64,000 bases of DNA from Chloracidobacterium sp. (GCA_016716305.1 JADJWP010000002.1:2540501-2604500), one strand, 5' to 3'. Counted from the stretch's first letter, positions 38,601-47,657 are shown. Notes: generated from the sequence alone by a model not told the origin. Numbers and translations: made by a program.

Positions 38601-40724
38601 TGAGCGGTCACGGTCGCTATACGAGATCCGCGCGGCACCATCAAGACGGCCGTCCATCAAGTTTGCTCTCAGTCCCGTGAGCTCGATTCCTGCGCTGTCA
38701 ACGACGACCGCCGAGGTTGCCGAGCCGAGCGGAATATTCCCAACTATTCCGCCGCCGATACTCATATCGGCACTGGCGCGATAGCGGCCCGAAGGTTCGA
38801 CAACAAAGACAGGCTTTACGATCTTTACGTTCTCGAGCTTGCCACCGTCGGGCAGCCTCCCTGTTTTTGCAATGGTCACGTCACCGGCGTCAATGTCGGC
38901 TGACGAGCCTTCGACCCGCCCTTCGCGAATCGTTAGCCTGACCCCGGCGATATTCAGGCTCCCGAGCGTTGCTCCGCCGCCTTCGATCCGGGCGATCCGC
39001 AGGTCATCGGAATAGATCTTTGTGTCGATCGGGTCGTCTGTAATATTAACCGACGGAGCAACGACACCGGTTATCGTCGTGCCCGGGGCATCGACACGAT
39101 CGGCACGGAGGTTCTTAAGCTTGATATCGGTTCGGTTCGGGATATCTTCGAGGACAAATGAATCGGCCCTGATGTTGGTCGCGCTGTTATCTTTCAGGAA
39201 TGCCTTGTCCGCGGTCATTCCGTCGATCTTTACAGTTGTTTTGCCATTATTATCACGAACATCAACATTTTTTCCGGTTACCGCTTGAATCTTGAAATCC
39301 GGGGTTTTGAATGACTTCGCCGTTGCCGCCGGCCCGGACATCTGGAATGATCCGTCTCGCGCGGCGATCTTTAGGTCGCGGGCCCTGAGATCTTCAAATT
39401 CCGAGCTTGCGATCGAGAACATTTGTGCCCTGCCGTTGCCGACCTCGGCCAAGAGCTTTCGATCCTTGTACTCTGCGACAGCATCCGACAGAAATAGGCC
39501 GCCTAAAGACAGCGATCTCGATCTAGCCGAAATTGCCTGAAGTTCACCGACCCATCGAAAGTCCGTTCCGGTCCCGCGTACGTTGCCCGCGATACGCGGA
39601 AACTCGATCCGAAAATCTTCAAAAGTAAGGAGTTCAGCAACCGCTCGACCGTTTGCCTCGTAGTTGCTGTTTGTTCCTTCGAGGGTTCCTTCGACATCGA
39701 TCGCCTTTAAGTAAATGCCGTCCGCGGCAAGTGATTCGGCGTCGACCGAGCCTTCGATCCTGTATGATTCGCCCTGTCCTGAAACTCGGCCCTTGAAATT
39801 ACCTACCCCGCGAAGCGCAGTTCCCAGCGAAAACGTATTCGAGCTCTGGGTCAGGTCGACGGTCGATTCGATGTTCAGGTCATACCTCAGCGAGGCCCAG
39901 TCGTTCACACGACCGGAGATATTTGAACTGCCGATCGGAGTTTCGACGCGGAGTTCGGTTATATCGGCACCGTTACGATCGGCGATGGCTTTCAAACGGA
40001 TATCAATATTCTCGAGAGACCGGCCATCATATATGAATCGGGAATCAGATGAAAAAAGATCGATCAGATAGCGAGCTTCGGAATCGATCTGACCAGGCTC
40101 AGGTTCGATCCGGAGCCTGACGTTGTTTGCGTCACCGGCAATGTCGCGTGAGAGGTCATTTATATGGACGACGCTGTTCTCGATCGATACACGAGCCGTT
40201 TCATATCTAAAATTCAGGTTTGAAGACGTGGTGTCCTCGATGAGGTTAGAGAAGTTCGATCGACCGTTTTCGTTGAACTTGACCCAGACCTCGGCTCCAT
40301 TGATATCGGTCGATTCGACGTTGATGTCACGAGTGAGCTGCCAGGCAAAAAGGTTGGTCACCGAAAGGCCGATGCGGGCCTCGCGGATGAAAAAGAGCTT
40401 TTCTCCGCTTACTCGATCGTTGAACGTCGCATTTCGAAGTCGGAGCTCCAAAGGATCGAGCGTAAGGCTAAAGGCATCTGCATCGAAGACTATCCCGATG
40501 CGTTCCATTTTTGCCCGAAACTGTGACCTTACAAGGTCATCAACTACGCCATAGCGATAAGCAATGAACGAAATGACTCCGACGATCAGAACCAAAACGG
40601 CGGCGGCGGCGCCGGCAACAAAGACGCGTCGACGCCAACCGCGCCGTCGAGGTACAGTGTCAGGGCTGGGCTCATGGCCGCTTCCGCCGTCCGGATCTTC
40701 TCTGCCGATTTCCTGCTCAGACAT
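35607..40724 (-). CDS. tamB: TamB-like translocation/assembly module protein (AsmA-like)
   Basis: A protein of 1705 residues. An inner-membrane helix near residues 28-50 (FVAGAAAAVLVLIVGVISF) is followed by a very long periplasmic beta-groove with repeated short strands, ending with a DUF490/TamB domain and the barrel-like terminus FSFEVRLRRRF. TamB/YhdP/YdbH proteins bridge the two membranes and are linked to lipid transport. The gene overlaps ribBA if the TTG at 40754 is used; the ATG at 40724 is my choice. The two genes and the barrel gene form one operon. Confidence 0.9.
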   Translation of the reverse strand: MSEQEIGREDPDGGSGHEPSPDTVPRRRGWRRRVFVAGAAAAVLVLIVGVISFIAYRYGVVDDLVRSQFRAKMERIGIVFDADAFSLTLDPLELRLRNATFNDRVSGEKLFFIREARIGLSVTNLFAWQLTRDINVESTDINGAEVWVKFNENGRSNFSNLIEDTTSSNLNFRYETARVSIENSVVHINDLSRDIAGDANNVRLRIEPEPGQIDSEARYLIDLFSSDSRFIYDGRSLENIDIRLKAIADRNGADITELRVETPIGSSNISGRVNDWASLRYDLNIESTVDLTQSSNTFSLGTALRGVGNFKGRVSGQGESYRIEGSVDAESLAADGIYLKAIDVEGTLEGTNSNYEANGRAVAELLTFEDFRIEFPRIAGNVRGTGTDFRWVGELQAISARSRSLSLGGLFLSDAVAEYKDRKLLAEVGNGRAQMFSIASSEFEDLRARDLKIAARDGSFQMSGPAATAKSFKTPDFKIQAVTGKNVDVRDNNGKTTVKIDGMTADKAFLKDNSATNIRADSFVLEDIPNRTDIKLKNLRADRVDAPGTTITGVVAPSVNITDDPIDTKIYSDDLRIARIEGGGATLGSLNIAGVRLTIREGRVEGSSADIDAGDVTIAKTGRLPDGGKLENVKIVKPVFVVEPSGRYRASADMSIGGGIVGNIPLGSATSAVVVDSAGIELTGLRANLMDGRLDGAARISYSDRDRSVVKAAFVDLDLSKLVAIQSGRVFPFEGKTTGDVDLTFDGTDFGSSSGSINAGITASAGGADSGRIPVNGRIDVDANSGLFTIREARLTTPQSTLGATGRFDLGGQDSILDIALNSGDASEVERLFRILDISPDIEQQMDSLKVQLAGNAKFEGRLTGQFTDPSINGRASVERVAIRGREIGFVATDVIVTPFAIDLSKGELNEAGGGSVEFDVNIPRSGSNNTSVNAVLRDVNAGNLIAAVPDWLPERLRDFQGRTSGSVELRGLPNESTGEINLASESGMIAGQPFDSLRAKAVFAGTAIDIETAEIRVDSGIVSGRGRYDRASTLFDGNFVGSNVPLPLALSFLPANETIPVILGNTDFTLRANGSFDRPSSIDVNFAGTAREVVINENQFGDISFKGITERQVLNADLTATLDGKAQVFNATVDFAKDELPFRVEHRLDQSPLRPFFALVPRLRGISIGGTGTGVVEFGGNLTVVDGSGDRVFSTDALRGSARFSQLSLQLQDTPLVATEPVSVTFNTRGITFESVRFAGGGSNLTLSGTKALTDDGINNLALDGRVNLALLNVFPGISAADTFFGGFADVSMRLAGVNTTARVTGTANIDNGAIATFIGTSRLTLDRLQGRVIFTSNQAQIEQATGYLGGGRFVASGGALIGDDLRLAAYQISLNGTNITVPLPENFVTTGDARLEISGRRIGTDLTTLIAGSILARRSLYSRDIDLANVVGARREGTLTSGPSSGFVPRFDLSIEGRDALVVRNNIADLTASVSLRLTGTTAAPQLSGRITANSGTVFFRKDRYVVQRGVLEFPPNTAIEPIIYLQAETEIQGYQIFVNLAGPLTDTESLTAALRSSPALPEQDVVSLITTGSLSNTAAGIPTLASTGLNTAAEILTDSIINNPARRATDKLFGLNVFEIDPIISGERINPSARLTVGRQINNNLRVTYATNLSQDQNQVLAFEYRVSNRLSVVAQYEQRALSNVTRNRDNFSFEVRLRRRF

Positions 40725-40750
40725 CGAACTATTGCTTAAATGTGCCGGGC

Positions 40751-41878
40751 TCAAAGGCTTACGGTCTCGACGATCTCGAGCTCGAACGCCTCGAGTGCAT
40801 TTATCTTCGGGGGATGGTTGGTCAAAAGGCGTATCTTTTTCACACCCAGATCCTTCAATATCTGGGCGCCGATACCGTAATCGTGGACATTACCGTAACC
40901 AGTTTCACGCTTTGCGGTCTGAAAATCAATGTCTCGTTCGCGCATCAGAGCGTAGGTTTTCAGTTGGTTGACGAGATCGAGGTTGTTCTCACGCTGCCTC
41001 AGGTAAAGGATCACGCCGCGACCAGCTTCAGCGATCTTCTTCAACGAACCCTGTATCGCTGGTGCCGCCTCGCCCAGAGTGCAGCCGAACATCGCGAATG
41101 TAACATTCTCGGTTTGGACGCGGACCAATACCGGGTCGGTTGTCCCGGAAATTTCGCCCATCGCCAACGCAACATGTGTCTCACCGTTGATCTCATTCCG
41201 GTAGATGGCTGCGTTAAACGTCCCAAATTCGGTTTGCAAAGCAGTCTCAACAACGCGCTGAACGAGCAGCTCTTTTTCTACCCTGTAGCGTACGAGGTCG
41301 GCAACCGTGATTATCCTGAGTTTGTGTTTCTCGGCAAACACTTCCAGTTCCGGCATTCGAGCCATCGTGCCATCGTCATTCATTATCTCGCAGATCACCG
41401 CTGCCGGCTGGAGCCCGGCGATCCGAGCGATGTCAACGCTCGCCTCAGTTTGCCCGACCCTTACAAGAACGCCGCCGCGTTTTGCCCGAAGCGGAAAGAC
41501 GTGGCCCGGGCGAGCAAGGTCGGACGGCCTTGTTGCAGGATCTACCGCTGTGCGGATGGTCCTGGCCCTGTCCGCGGCCGAGATCCCGGTCGTCACGCCT
41601 TCACGAGCCTCGATCGATATGGTGAAAGCGGTGCCCATCGAGGAAGTATTCGCTGCTGTTTGGGGAAGAAGCTGAAGCTCGTCACAACGCTCTTCTGTAA
41701 GCGGCAGACATATGAGGCCGCGGCCGTGAACAGCCATGAAATTTATCATTTCAGGCGTCACCAATTCGGCCGCGCAGACCAGGTCGCCCTCGTTCTCGCG
41801 ATCCTCATCGTCGACGATAATGATCATCTTGCCATCCCTTATATCGCGGGCGGCTTCTTCGATAGTTGCTAACGGCAT
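40751..41878 (-). CDS. ribBA: RibBA with degenerate GTP cyclohydrolase II domain
   Basis: A 375-residue fusion. The first half (about 1-205) is an intact DHBP synthase (RibB): DEDRENEGDL at 24-33, RPGHVFPLRA at 123-132, and the metal-binding residues. The second half resembles GTP cyclohydrolase II, but the zinc motif (normally C-x10-C-x-C in SECLTGD..RCDCG) is replaced by TENVTFAMFGCTLGEA (256-271), and the catalytic EGRxIGL is RENNLDL (296-302). RibB activity is expected. GTP cyclohydrolase II activity is probably lost, so another ribA must exist elsewhere. First gene of the operon with tamB and the TamA-like gene. Confidence 0.9.
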   Translation of the reverse strand: MPLATIEEAARDIRDGKMIIIVDDEDRENEGDLVCAAELVTPEMINFMAVHGRGLICLPLTEERCDELQLLPQTAANTSSMGTAFTISIEAREGVTTGISAADRARTIRTAVDPATRPSDLARPGHVFPLRAKRGGVLVRVGQTEASVDIARIAGLQPAAVICEIMNDDGTMARMPELEVFAEKHKLRIITVADLVRYRVEKELLVQRVVETALQTEFGTFNAAIYRNEINGETHVALAMGEISGTTDPVLVRVQTENVTFAMFGCTLGEAAPAIQGSLKKIAEAGRGVILYLRQRENNLDLVNQLKTYALMRERDIDFQTAKRETGYGNVHDYGIGAQILKDLGVKKIRLLTNHPPKINALEAFELEIVETVSL

Positions 41879-42002
41879 TTAATGCACTGATGGCGTAACG
41901 GCTCCCGTGTCATTTTGATACTTGAATTCTAGCGAAAATCGATGTGTTTAGCGAATAAAAGACCGGGTTAACAATTGCGGCGATCGAGTTTACAATCAAT
42001 GC

Positions 42003-43151
42003 GTGCTTTTACAGATAAAACTGCTCCGGCAAACGTTGTTTGCCCGGCGTCGAGGCCTGGTCCGCTACACTGCGGCGGTCGCTGTCGCAGGAATTGCGAT
42101 CGGGATCGCATGTCTGATCGTGGCCCTCGCGGTCGCACGGAGCTTTCAACAAGAACTGCGCGATAAGATACTTGGGCAATCCCCCCACATCGCGATCTTT
42201 CGAAATGACCGCGAACCGATCGAGGACCCAGGAGCACTTGTCAGAACGGTCTCGGCAATTGAAGGGGTGGTTGCCGTGACCGGATCATCCACATCACCGG
42301 CGGTCTTGATCGGGCCCGGAAGTTCGCATCATATTTTGATCAGAACGATCGAAATGCCGAACGACGCCGAGGCTGGGGCCGCCGAGATAGGTTTCGAGCT
42401 GGCAGCGAATGCCGGAATCGTGCCGGGCGACGTTGTTGAACTGATGATCCTCGAGAATAACGAGACGCCCAGAATGCGGAAAATTCGCATCCGCGGGACT
42501 TTCAAAACAGGGCTCTTCGAGATCGACTCGAACGTTATTCGTGTTTCGCCCCCAGTTTTCGCTGCCATATTTGGTGACGAGCGATTTGCTGCATCGCAAT
42601 TCGATGTGCGCGTTGCAGATGCTTACGCCGCTCGGCATATAGCATTCAAAATTCGCGAGCGATCAGAAAATGATCTTCGAGTTCTCGACTGGCAGGAAGC
42701 GAACGAACCTCTTTTCGCGGCAATGACCCTTGAGCGGCGGGCCGCTGTTATTATCATCTCGCTGATCATTCTGCTTGCGGTCTTTAATATTTCCACGACC
42801 CTGACGCTGCTGGTCAACGAGAGAAGGCTCGATATCGCGATCTTGCGTACTTGTGGCGCGAGGTTGCGATCGCTCGTCTCGACCTTCGTCATTGAGGGGC
42901 TTATGTTGGGGCTGATCGGGACCACAGCCGGAATCATTCTCGGCCTCGCGGCCTGCGAGCTATCGAACTACTTCGAAGTGTTCAGGCTTGATCAGCAAGT
43001 ATATTCAGTCGGGAACGTCAGGCTTTCGCCGGGTTTCTACGATATTGCGATGCCATCCGCGGCGGCTCTGTTGTTGTGCACGATCGCGGCGATCTATCCT
43101 GCATTCAAGGCTGCCCGCACAAAGCCGATGGAAAACCTCCGAAACGGCTAA
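42003..43151 (+). CDS. LolC/E-like ABC transporter permease
   Basis: A 382-residue permease of the FtsX/MacB/LolC type: one N-terminal membrane helix (about 24-44), a periplasmic MacB-like domain (about 55-250), then three C-terminal helices with the coupling region NERRLDIAILRTCGARL. LolCDE extracts lipoproteins for the outer membrane. No LolD ATPase gene is adjacent, which is unusual. The GTG at 42003 is the start. It is divergent from ribBA and convergent with galU (four-base gap). Confidence 0.78.
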   Translation: MLLQIKLLRQTLFARRRGLVRYTAAVAVAGIAIGIACLIVALAVARSFQQELRDKILGQSPHIAIFRNDREPIEDPGALVRTVSAIEGVVAVTGSSTSPAVLIGPGSSHHILIRTIEMPNDAEAGAAEIGFELAANAGIVPGDVVELMILENNETPRMRKIRIRGTFKTGLFEIDSNVIRVSPPVFAAIFGDERFAASQFDVRVADAYAARHIAFKIRERSENDLRVLDWQEANEPLFAAMTLERRAAVIIISLIILLAVFNISTTLTLLVNERRLDIAILRTCGARLRSLVSTFVIEGLMLGLIGTTAGIILGLAACELSNYFEVFRLDQQVYSVGNVRLSPGFYDIAMPSAAALLLCTIAAIYPAFKAARTKPMENLRNG

Positions 43152-43155
43152 AAAC

Positions 43156-44028
43156 CTAATCAAGCTTCAGCGATCGAAGGTATGTCAGGAAGTCGGATCC
43201 AAGGTCGTCACGCTTCAGTGCATATTCAACCGTAGCGATCAAAAAGCCGAGCTTGTCACCGGCATCATGCCGCGTGCCCTCTAACCTAACAGCATAGAAA
43301 GGCCGCTCCTTGAGCAGGAGCCTCATTGCGTCAGTGATCTGTATCTCGCCTCCGGCACCGGGCGTCGTGCGCTCGATCGCGTCAAAAATGTCAGGCGTGA
43401 AGATATAACGGCCGATTATCGCAAGATCCGAGGGAGCGTCCTTGAAGGCCGGTTTTTCGACCATGTCATTGATCTTGAAAATGCCGGGCTCGACCTCGTC
43501 GGCATCTATGACGCCAAAGCGAGAGATCGCTTCGCCTTCAACCTGCATCGTTGCGATCACAGGCGCCTGGTATTTTTCAAAGACCTCGATCATTTGCCTT
43601 AGTGCAGGCTTTTCGGCATCGACGAGATCGTCGGCCAATAGCGCTGCAAACGGTTCGTTTCCGACAAAGTCCTTCGCCTGGTAGATCGCATGTCCGAGCC
43701 CTAAGGCCTGCTTTTGCCTTGTGTAGCTGATCTTTGCAATGTCCGAGATCGCACGCACCTGTTCGAACATCTCTAATTTCCCTTTCTCTTTAAGCAATTG
43801 CTCAAGCTCGAACGAGATATCGAAATGATTCTCGATGGCGCTTTTGTCGCGGCCCGTAATTATCAAGATCGAATCGCATCCTGAGGCTACAGCCTCTTCG
43901 ACCGAATACTGGATCAGCGGTTTATCGACCAACGGAAGCATTTCTTTTGGGGATGCCTTGGTTGCAGGCAGAAATCGTGTGCCGAGGCCGGCAGCCGGAA
44001 AAACCGCTTTTCGAATTGTTTGATGCAT
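43156..44028 (-). CDS. galU: UTP--glucose-1-phosphate uridylyltransferase
   Basis: A 290-residue nucleotidyltransferase with the GalU start AVFPAAGLGTRFLPATKASPK, the substrate Lys in PKEMLPLVDKPLIQY, and the DDLVDAEK and GGEIQITDAM motifs. It makes UDP-glucose for cell-envelope sugars. Length matches the family. It is divergent from serS across 99 bases. Confidence 0.94.
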   Translation of the reverse strand: MHQTIRKAVFPAAGLGTRFLPATKASPKEMLPLVDKPLIQYSVEEAVASGCDSILIITGRDKSAIENHFDISFELEQLLKEKGKLEMFEQVRAISDIAKISYTRQKQALGLGHAIYQAKDFVGNEPFAALLADDLVDAEKPALRQMIEVFEKYQAPVIATMQVEGEAISRFGVIDADEVEPGIFKINDMVEKPAFKDAPSDLAIIGRYIFTPDIFDAIERTTPGAGGEIQITDAMRLLLKERPFYAVRLEGTRHDAGDKLGFLIATVEYALKRDDLGSDFLTYLRSLKLD

Positions 44029-44127
44029 ATAAAGATTGCTAAATTATGAGTTTGCCCGGGTCAAAGTCAATCCTAAAGTTTAGGGCGTTTCCGCCTGCGA
44101 GACAAATCTCGGGTTTGAACTCTAAAT

Positions 44128-45410
44128 ATGCTGGACCTCAATTTTGTACGTGAGAATCTGGATGCGGTTCGCGCGTCTTTAGCAAACCGCAACTTTTCGC
44201 CGGATATCCTTGACCGTTTCGCCGAAATGGACGCCGGTCGACGGCGGATCATCAGCGAATCTGACTCGATCAACCAACAGCGAAATGTTGCCAGCAAAGA
44301 GATCGGCGACCTCATCAAAGCGGGCGACCGCGAAACGGCCGAGGCGAAGAAAAAGGAAGTTGCCGGCCTAAAAGAGCGGCAATCCGAATTGGAGCGGCAG
44401 CGTGAGGAATCTGAGGCACAAATGAGCGAGCTGCTCGCTAACCTCCCGAACATGCCCGCGGATGACGTTCCGATCGGGCCGGACGAAACTGCAAATATCG
44501 AGGTTCGTAAATGGGGTGAACCGCGAGCGTTCGACTTTGAAATCAAGGATCATGTTGATCTCGGGGAAGCACTTGGGATTCTCGACCTTGAGCGAGCGAC
44601 GAAGATCGCAGGCGCACGCTTTGCAATTCTGAACGGCGCCGGCGCCCGGCTTGAACGGGCGTTGGTGAACTTCATGCTCGACATCCATACGCGCGAACAC
44701 GGATACACCGAAACGCTGCCGCCATATCTTGTCAACCGGACTGCGTTGTACGGTACAAACCAGCTTCCAAAGTTCGAAGCCGACCTTTTTCACACGACCG
44801 ACGAACGCGGCTTTGCTCTAATTCCGACGGCCGAAGTTCCGGTAACCAATTATTTCGCCGATGAAATACTGGATGCGAACGAATTGCCAAAACGCTATAC
44901 GGCGTATTCGATGTGTTTTCGCAGTGAAGCCGGAAGCCATGGGCGTGATACGCGGGGACTGATCCGACAACACCAATTCGAAAAGGTCGAACTTGTAAAG
45001 GTATGTCTGCCCGAAGAATCAGATAAAGAGACGAGACCCTGACTGCCGATGCAGAAAAGATACTCCAAATTCTCGGATTGCCCTACAGAACGGTCGTCCT
45101 GTCTACGGGCGACATGGGTTTTGGAGCACGAAAGACCTACGACATCGAAGTATGGGTGCCGTCACAAAACACCTACCGCGAGATCTCAAGTTGTTCGAAC
45201 TGCGGTGACTTTCAGGCGCGCCGAATGAATATGCGGTTTCGCAGGGCGGGCGGCGTGAAACCGGAGTTTCCGCATACATTGAACGGCAGCGGGCTTGCGG
45301 TCGGTCGGACATGGATCGCGATAATCGAGAACTACCAGCAGGCCGACGGTTCAGTGATGGTCCCTGACGTATTGCGTCAATATATGGGTGGTCTTGAAGT
45401 GATCGCCTGA
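44128..45410 (+). pseudogene. serS: Seryl-tRNA synthetase, interrupted by a frameshift
   Basis: The two parts together make a normal SerRS of about 427 residues: N-terminal coiled-coil arm (about 1-100), motif 2 in YSMCFRSEAGSHGRDTRGL, and motif 3 in NGSGLAVGRTWIAIIENYQQ. Frame 1 runs to a stop at 45040-45042. The reading frame is recovered from base 45033 on (ETLTADAEK, then LPYRTVVLSTGDMGFGARK) after two leftover bases AC at 45031-45032, so one base is missing. Everything else is well conserved. Either the assembly dropped a base or a second serS exists. If real, it would be inactive because motif 3 is lost. Confidence 0.9.
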
Positions 45411-45442
45411 CCTCGAAGTCCGAGAGGTTGATTTTTACGGCA

Positions 45443-45461
45443 ATTGTAATTACATTGTAAT
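45443..45461 (+). promoter_or_regulatory. Candidate MazE operator
   Basis: Just before the mazE start is the palindrome TGTAATTACA (45445-45454), inside two direct copies of ATTGTAAT (45443-45450 and 45454-45461) 11 bases apart. MazE/AbrB-type antitoxins autoregulate by binding such AT-rich palindromes; binding here is inferred. Confidence 0.5.
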
Positions 45462-45462
45462 A

Positions 45463-45711
45463 ATGAAAGCCCAGATAATTCAGATCGGTAACTCGCAGGG
45501 GATCAGAATTCCGAAAATGATGCTCGAGGAAACGGGAATTTCCGGTGAGGTTGATCTTCAGCTCACTCCCGAGGGCATTCTGATCCGAAATTTAAATAAG
45601 CCCCGCGGAGACTGGGACGCGATCTTCAAGAAGTTCGCCGAGGCCGATGACGATCTTCAAGTGCAGGACGGATCTGGGGCTGAATTTGAACGGAAGGAGT
45701 GGCAATGGTGA
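45463..45711 (+). CDS. MazE/AbrB-type antitoxin
   Basis: An 82-residue protein. Residues 1-48 form an AbrB/SpoVT DNA-binding swapped-hairpin domain (QIIQIGNSQGIRIPKMMLEE, VDLQLTPEGILI), and the acidic tail (about 50-82) should wrap around the toxin. It overlaps the toxin gene by seven bases. Confidence 0.85.
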   Translation: MKAQIIQIGNSQGIRIPKMMLEETGISGEVDLQLTPEGILIRNLNKPRGDWDAIFKKFAEADDDLQVQDGSGAEFERKEWQW

Positions 45712-46025
45712 CGCGGTTTGAGGTCTATCTCATAAATCTGGACGACGAGATCTCGGATGACCCAAAAAATACGCGTCCTGGCGTCGTGATCTCGCCTGAT
45801 GAAATGAACCGCAATCTTGGCCACGCGTTGATCGCTCCGATCGCCTCAACCAATGCTACCTACCCGACACGCATTCCGACCGATTTCTTAAATGCACAAA
45901 GGTGGATAATACTAGATCAGATCCGAGCCGTTGACCATACCCGGTTTGTAAAAAAGATCGGTGTTATCGACAAGAAATCCGCCGATCGTATCGTTGATCT
46001 TTTGTCGGAAATGTTTGCAGCTTAG
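45705..46025 (+). CDS. MazF/PemK-type endoribonuclease toxin
   Basis: A 106-residue PemK/MazF-like toxin with RFEVYLINLD at the start, the RPGVVISPDEMN loop (catalytic Arg region), and IAPIASTNATYPTRI. It is expected to cut mRNA at short sequences. GAAGGAG five bases before the ATG at 45705 fixes the start, although a GTG two codons earlier is open. Its end meets the convergent mazG by four bases. Confidence 0.85.
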   Translation: MVTRFEVYLINLDDEISDDPKNTRPGVVISPDEMNRNLGHALIAPIASTNATYPTRIPTDFLNAQRWIILDQIRAVDHTRFVKKIGVIDKKSADRIVDLLSEMFAA

Positions 46026-46834
46026 TTTGACTTCGATGCCGTCTTTGCCTTGTCCCAAAGCTCGTCCATCTCATTCAGGGTCGAATCCGAGATATTCTTT
46101 CCCGCTTTCTTCAGCTCGTCTTCAATAAACCGGAATCTTTGCCTGAACTTGCGGTTCGTTCGCTTCAGCGCGGTTTCGGGCTCAACGTCCAGTTGCCTGG
46201 CGAGGTTCACGATCACAAATAAAAGGTCGCCTATCTCCTCCTCGATGTTCATCATATCGCCGGTTTCGATCGCCTCTCGGAGTTCGTCGATCTCCTCATC
46301 GGCCTTTTCAAGGATCTGGTCGGTGTTTGGCCAATCGAAACCGACCTTTGCCGCTTTCTTTGTTACTTTAAGGGCCTCGAGCAATCCGGGGAAATGCACC
46401 GGCACATCGTCAAGCACGGAGTCGCCGCGTCGTTCCTTTTTTCCGGAGGCCTTGCGTTCATTCGCCTTCAGCGTGTCCCAGTTGTCCAGAACGTCCTGCG
46501 CGCGGTCAAGCTTTACATCGCCAAATACATGCGGATGACGGAGGATGAGTTTGCGCGTCACGCCTTCGGCAACATCATCGATCGTGAATTCGCCGCGCTC
46601 AGCGCCGATCGTTGAGTGAAAAACGACCTGCAGCAAGAGATCGCCGAGCTCTTCGCGCAGATCGTTGATATTCCCCGTGGCGTCTGCCTCCTGGATTGCG
46701 TCGAAGGTCTCGTAGGCTTCTTCCAGAAGATACTGTGAAAGGGATGCGTACGTTTGTTCAGCGTCCCACGGGCAGCCGCCCGGCGCGCGTAACCTCGCCA
46801 TTACCGCGACGAGTTCGTCAAACTTCTCAGACAT
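46022..46834 (-). CDS. mazG: Nucleoside triphosphate pyrophosphohydrolase
   Basis: A 270-residue protein with two MazG repeats: the first with LRAPGGCPWDAEQTYASLSQ and EELGDLLLQVVFHS (about 15-95), the second with EEEIGDLLFVIVNLARQL (about 190-230). MazG hydrolyses NTPs and ppGpp-related stress nucleotides. The frame is open to 46894; the ATG at 46834 starts next to the family's MSEKFDEL. It is convergent with mazEF, whereas in E. coli mazG follows mazEF in one operon. Confidence 0.9.
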   Translation of the reverse strand: MSEKFDELVAVMARLRAPGGCPWDAEQTYASLSQYLLEEAYETFDAIQEADATGNINDLREELGDLLLQVVFHSTIGAERGEFTIDDVAEGVTRKLILRHPHVFGDVKLDRAQDVLDNWDTLKANERKASGKKERRGDSVLDDVPVHFPGLLEALKVTKKAAKVGFDWPNTDQILEKADEEIDELREAIETGDMMNIEEEIGDLLFVIVNLARQLDVEPETALKRTNRKFRQRFRFIEDELKKAGKNISDSTLNEMDELWDKAKTASKSN

Positions 46835-47006
46835 ATGTGTATTTAAGTCCAGTGACGCGGATAAGTCTAGACGGGCATTCTGGTTTCGGGCCATCGCTTA
46901 ATGCCGCGACACGGCACTCTGATAGATCGACGTGCGGTTTCGTTGTCGATCCAGGCTTTCCCGACCGAATTTCAAAATGCTACTATCATGAAAAGGATCC
47001 TATTCT

Positions 47007-47579
47007 ATGACCGGACACGAAGACAAACACGAAGACGTTGTGCTGAAAGTGGTCGACCGCCGTAAATTCAACCCCGACGGTTCATTAAAGGAAGGTGTCG
47101 AACTAGACAAAGATACGGCGCGGGCGGCAGAGCCGAGACCAGAGCCCGTTGCTGCTCAGCCGTCCGACGCTGCGATGCCCAAACATGAAGCATCAAAAAC
47201 ACCCGGGCATCAGACGGACTCAAATTCGGATGAGATCGATAACGACGAAGAGATGCCGGGTGCTGACGAACCGGCGAGTTTTGTCAATTTTCTCTCAACT
47301 CTCGCGACGAATGCCGCCGCGTCACTTGGTGCGGTACCCCATCCGGCAACCGGGCAACGGTCGCTCGACCTGGATACGGGCAAATATTGGCTTGATGTCC
47401 TGGCAATGATCCGCGAAAAGACAAAGGGCAATCTGCACAGCCAGGAAGCAAGGCTCATTGACGGGCTGCTCGCAGACCTGAGGATGCAGTACGTCACAAT
47501 GGTCCGAGCGACTGAAGAGAAGCTCAAGGCCCAAGCGGCACAAAAATTCTCCGGAGCGGACATCCTCGGAAAGAAATAG
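47007..47579 (+). CDS. DUF1844 domain protein
   Basis: A 190-residue protein. Residues 1-95 are polar and probably disordered. Residues about 95-165 match DUF1844: FVNFLSTLATNAAASLG, then LDLDTGKYWLDVLAMIREKT and the helix LLADLRMQYV. Function unknown. The downstream 78 bases contain a hairpin (CCCTG/CAGGG near 47630-47643) before the next gene. Confidence 0.82.
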   Translation: MTGHEDKHEDVVLKVVDRRKFNPDGSLKEGVELDKDTARAAEPRPEPVAAQPSDAAMPKHEASKTPGHQTDSNSDEIDNDEEMPGADEPASFVNFLSTLATNAAASLGAVPHPATGQRSLDLDTGKYWLDVLAMIREKTKGNLHSQEARLIDGLLADLRMQYVTMVRATEEKLKAQAAQKFSGADILGKK

Positions 47580-47657
47580 TACGCGGGGTTTAGAACTGCT
47601 TGGAAGTCCAAGAGCACCTTCGAGGCCACCCTGTCCATCAGGGTTGACCGGACCACT

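Noticed and set aside
40725..40754. TamB starting at TTG 40754
   Set aside because: The ATG at 40724 gives a normal N-terminus; neither has a clear ribosome site, so it remains only an alternative.
47580..47657. A possible small RNA between DUF1844 and the MBL gene
   Set aside because: Only a five-base-pair hairpin (CCCTG/CAGGG) is visible, with no U-run and no promoter.
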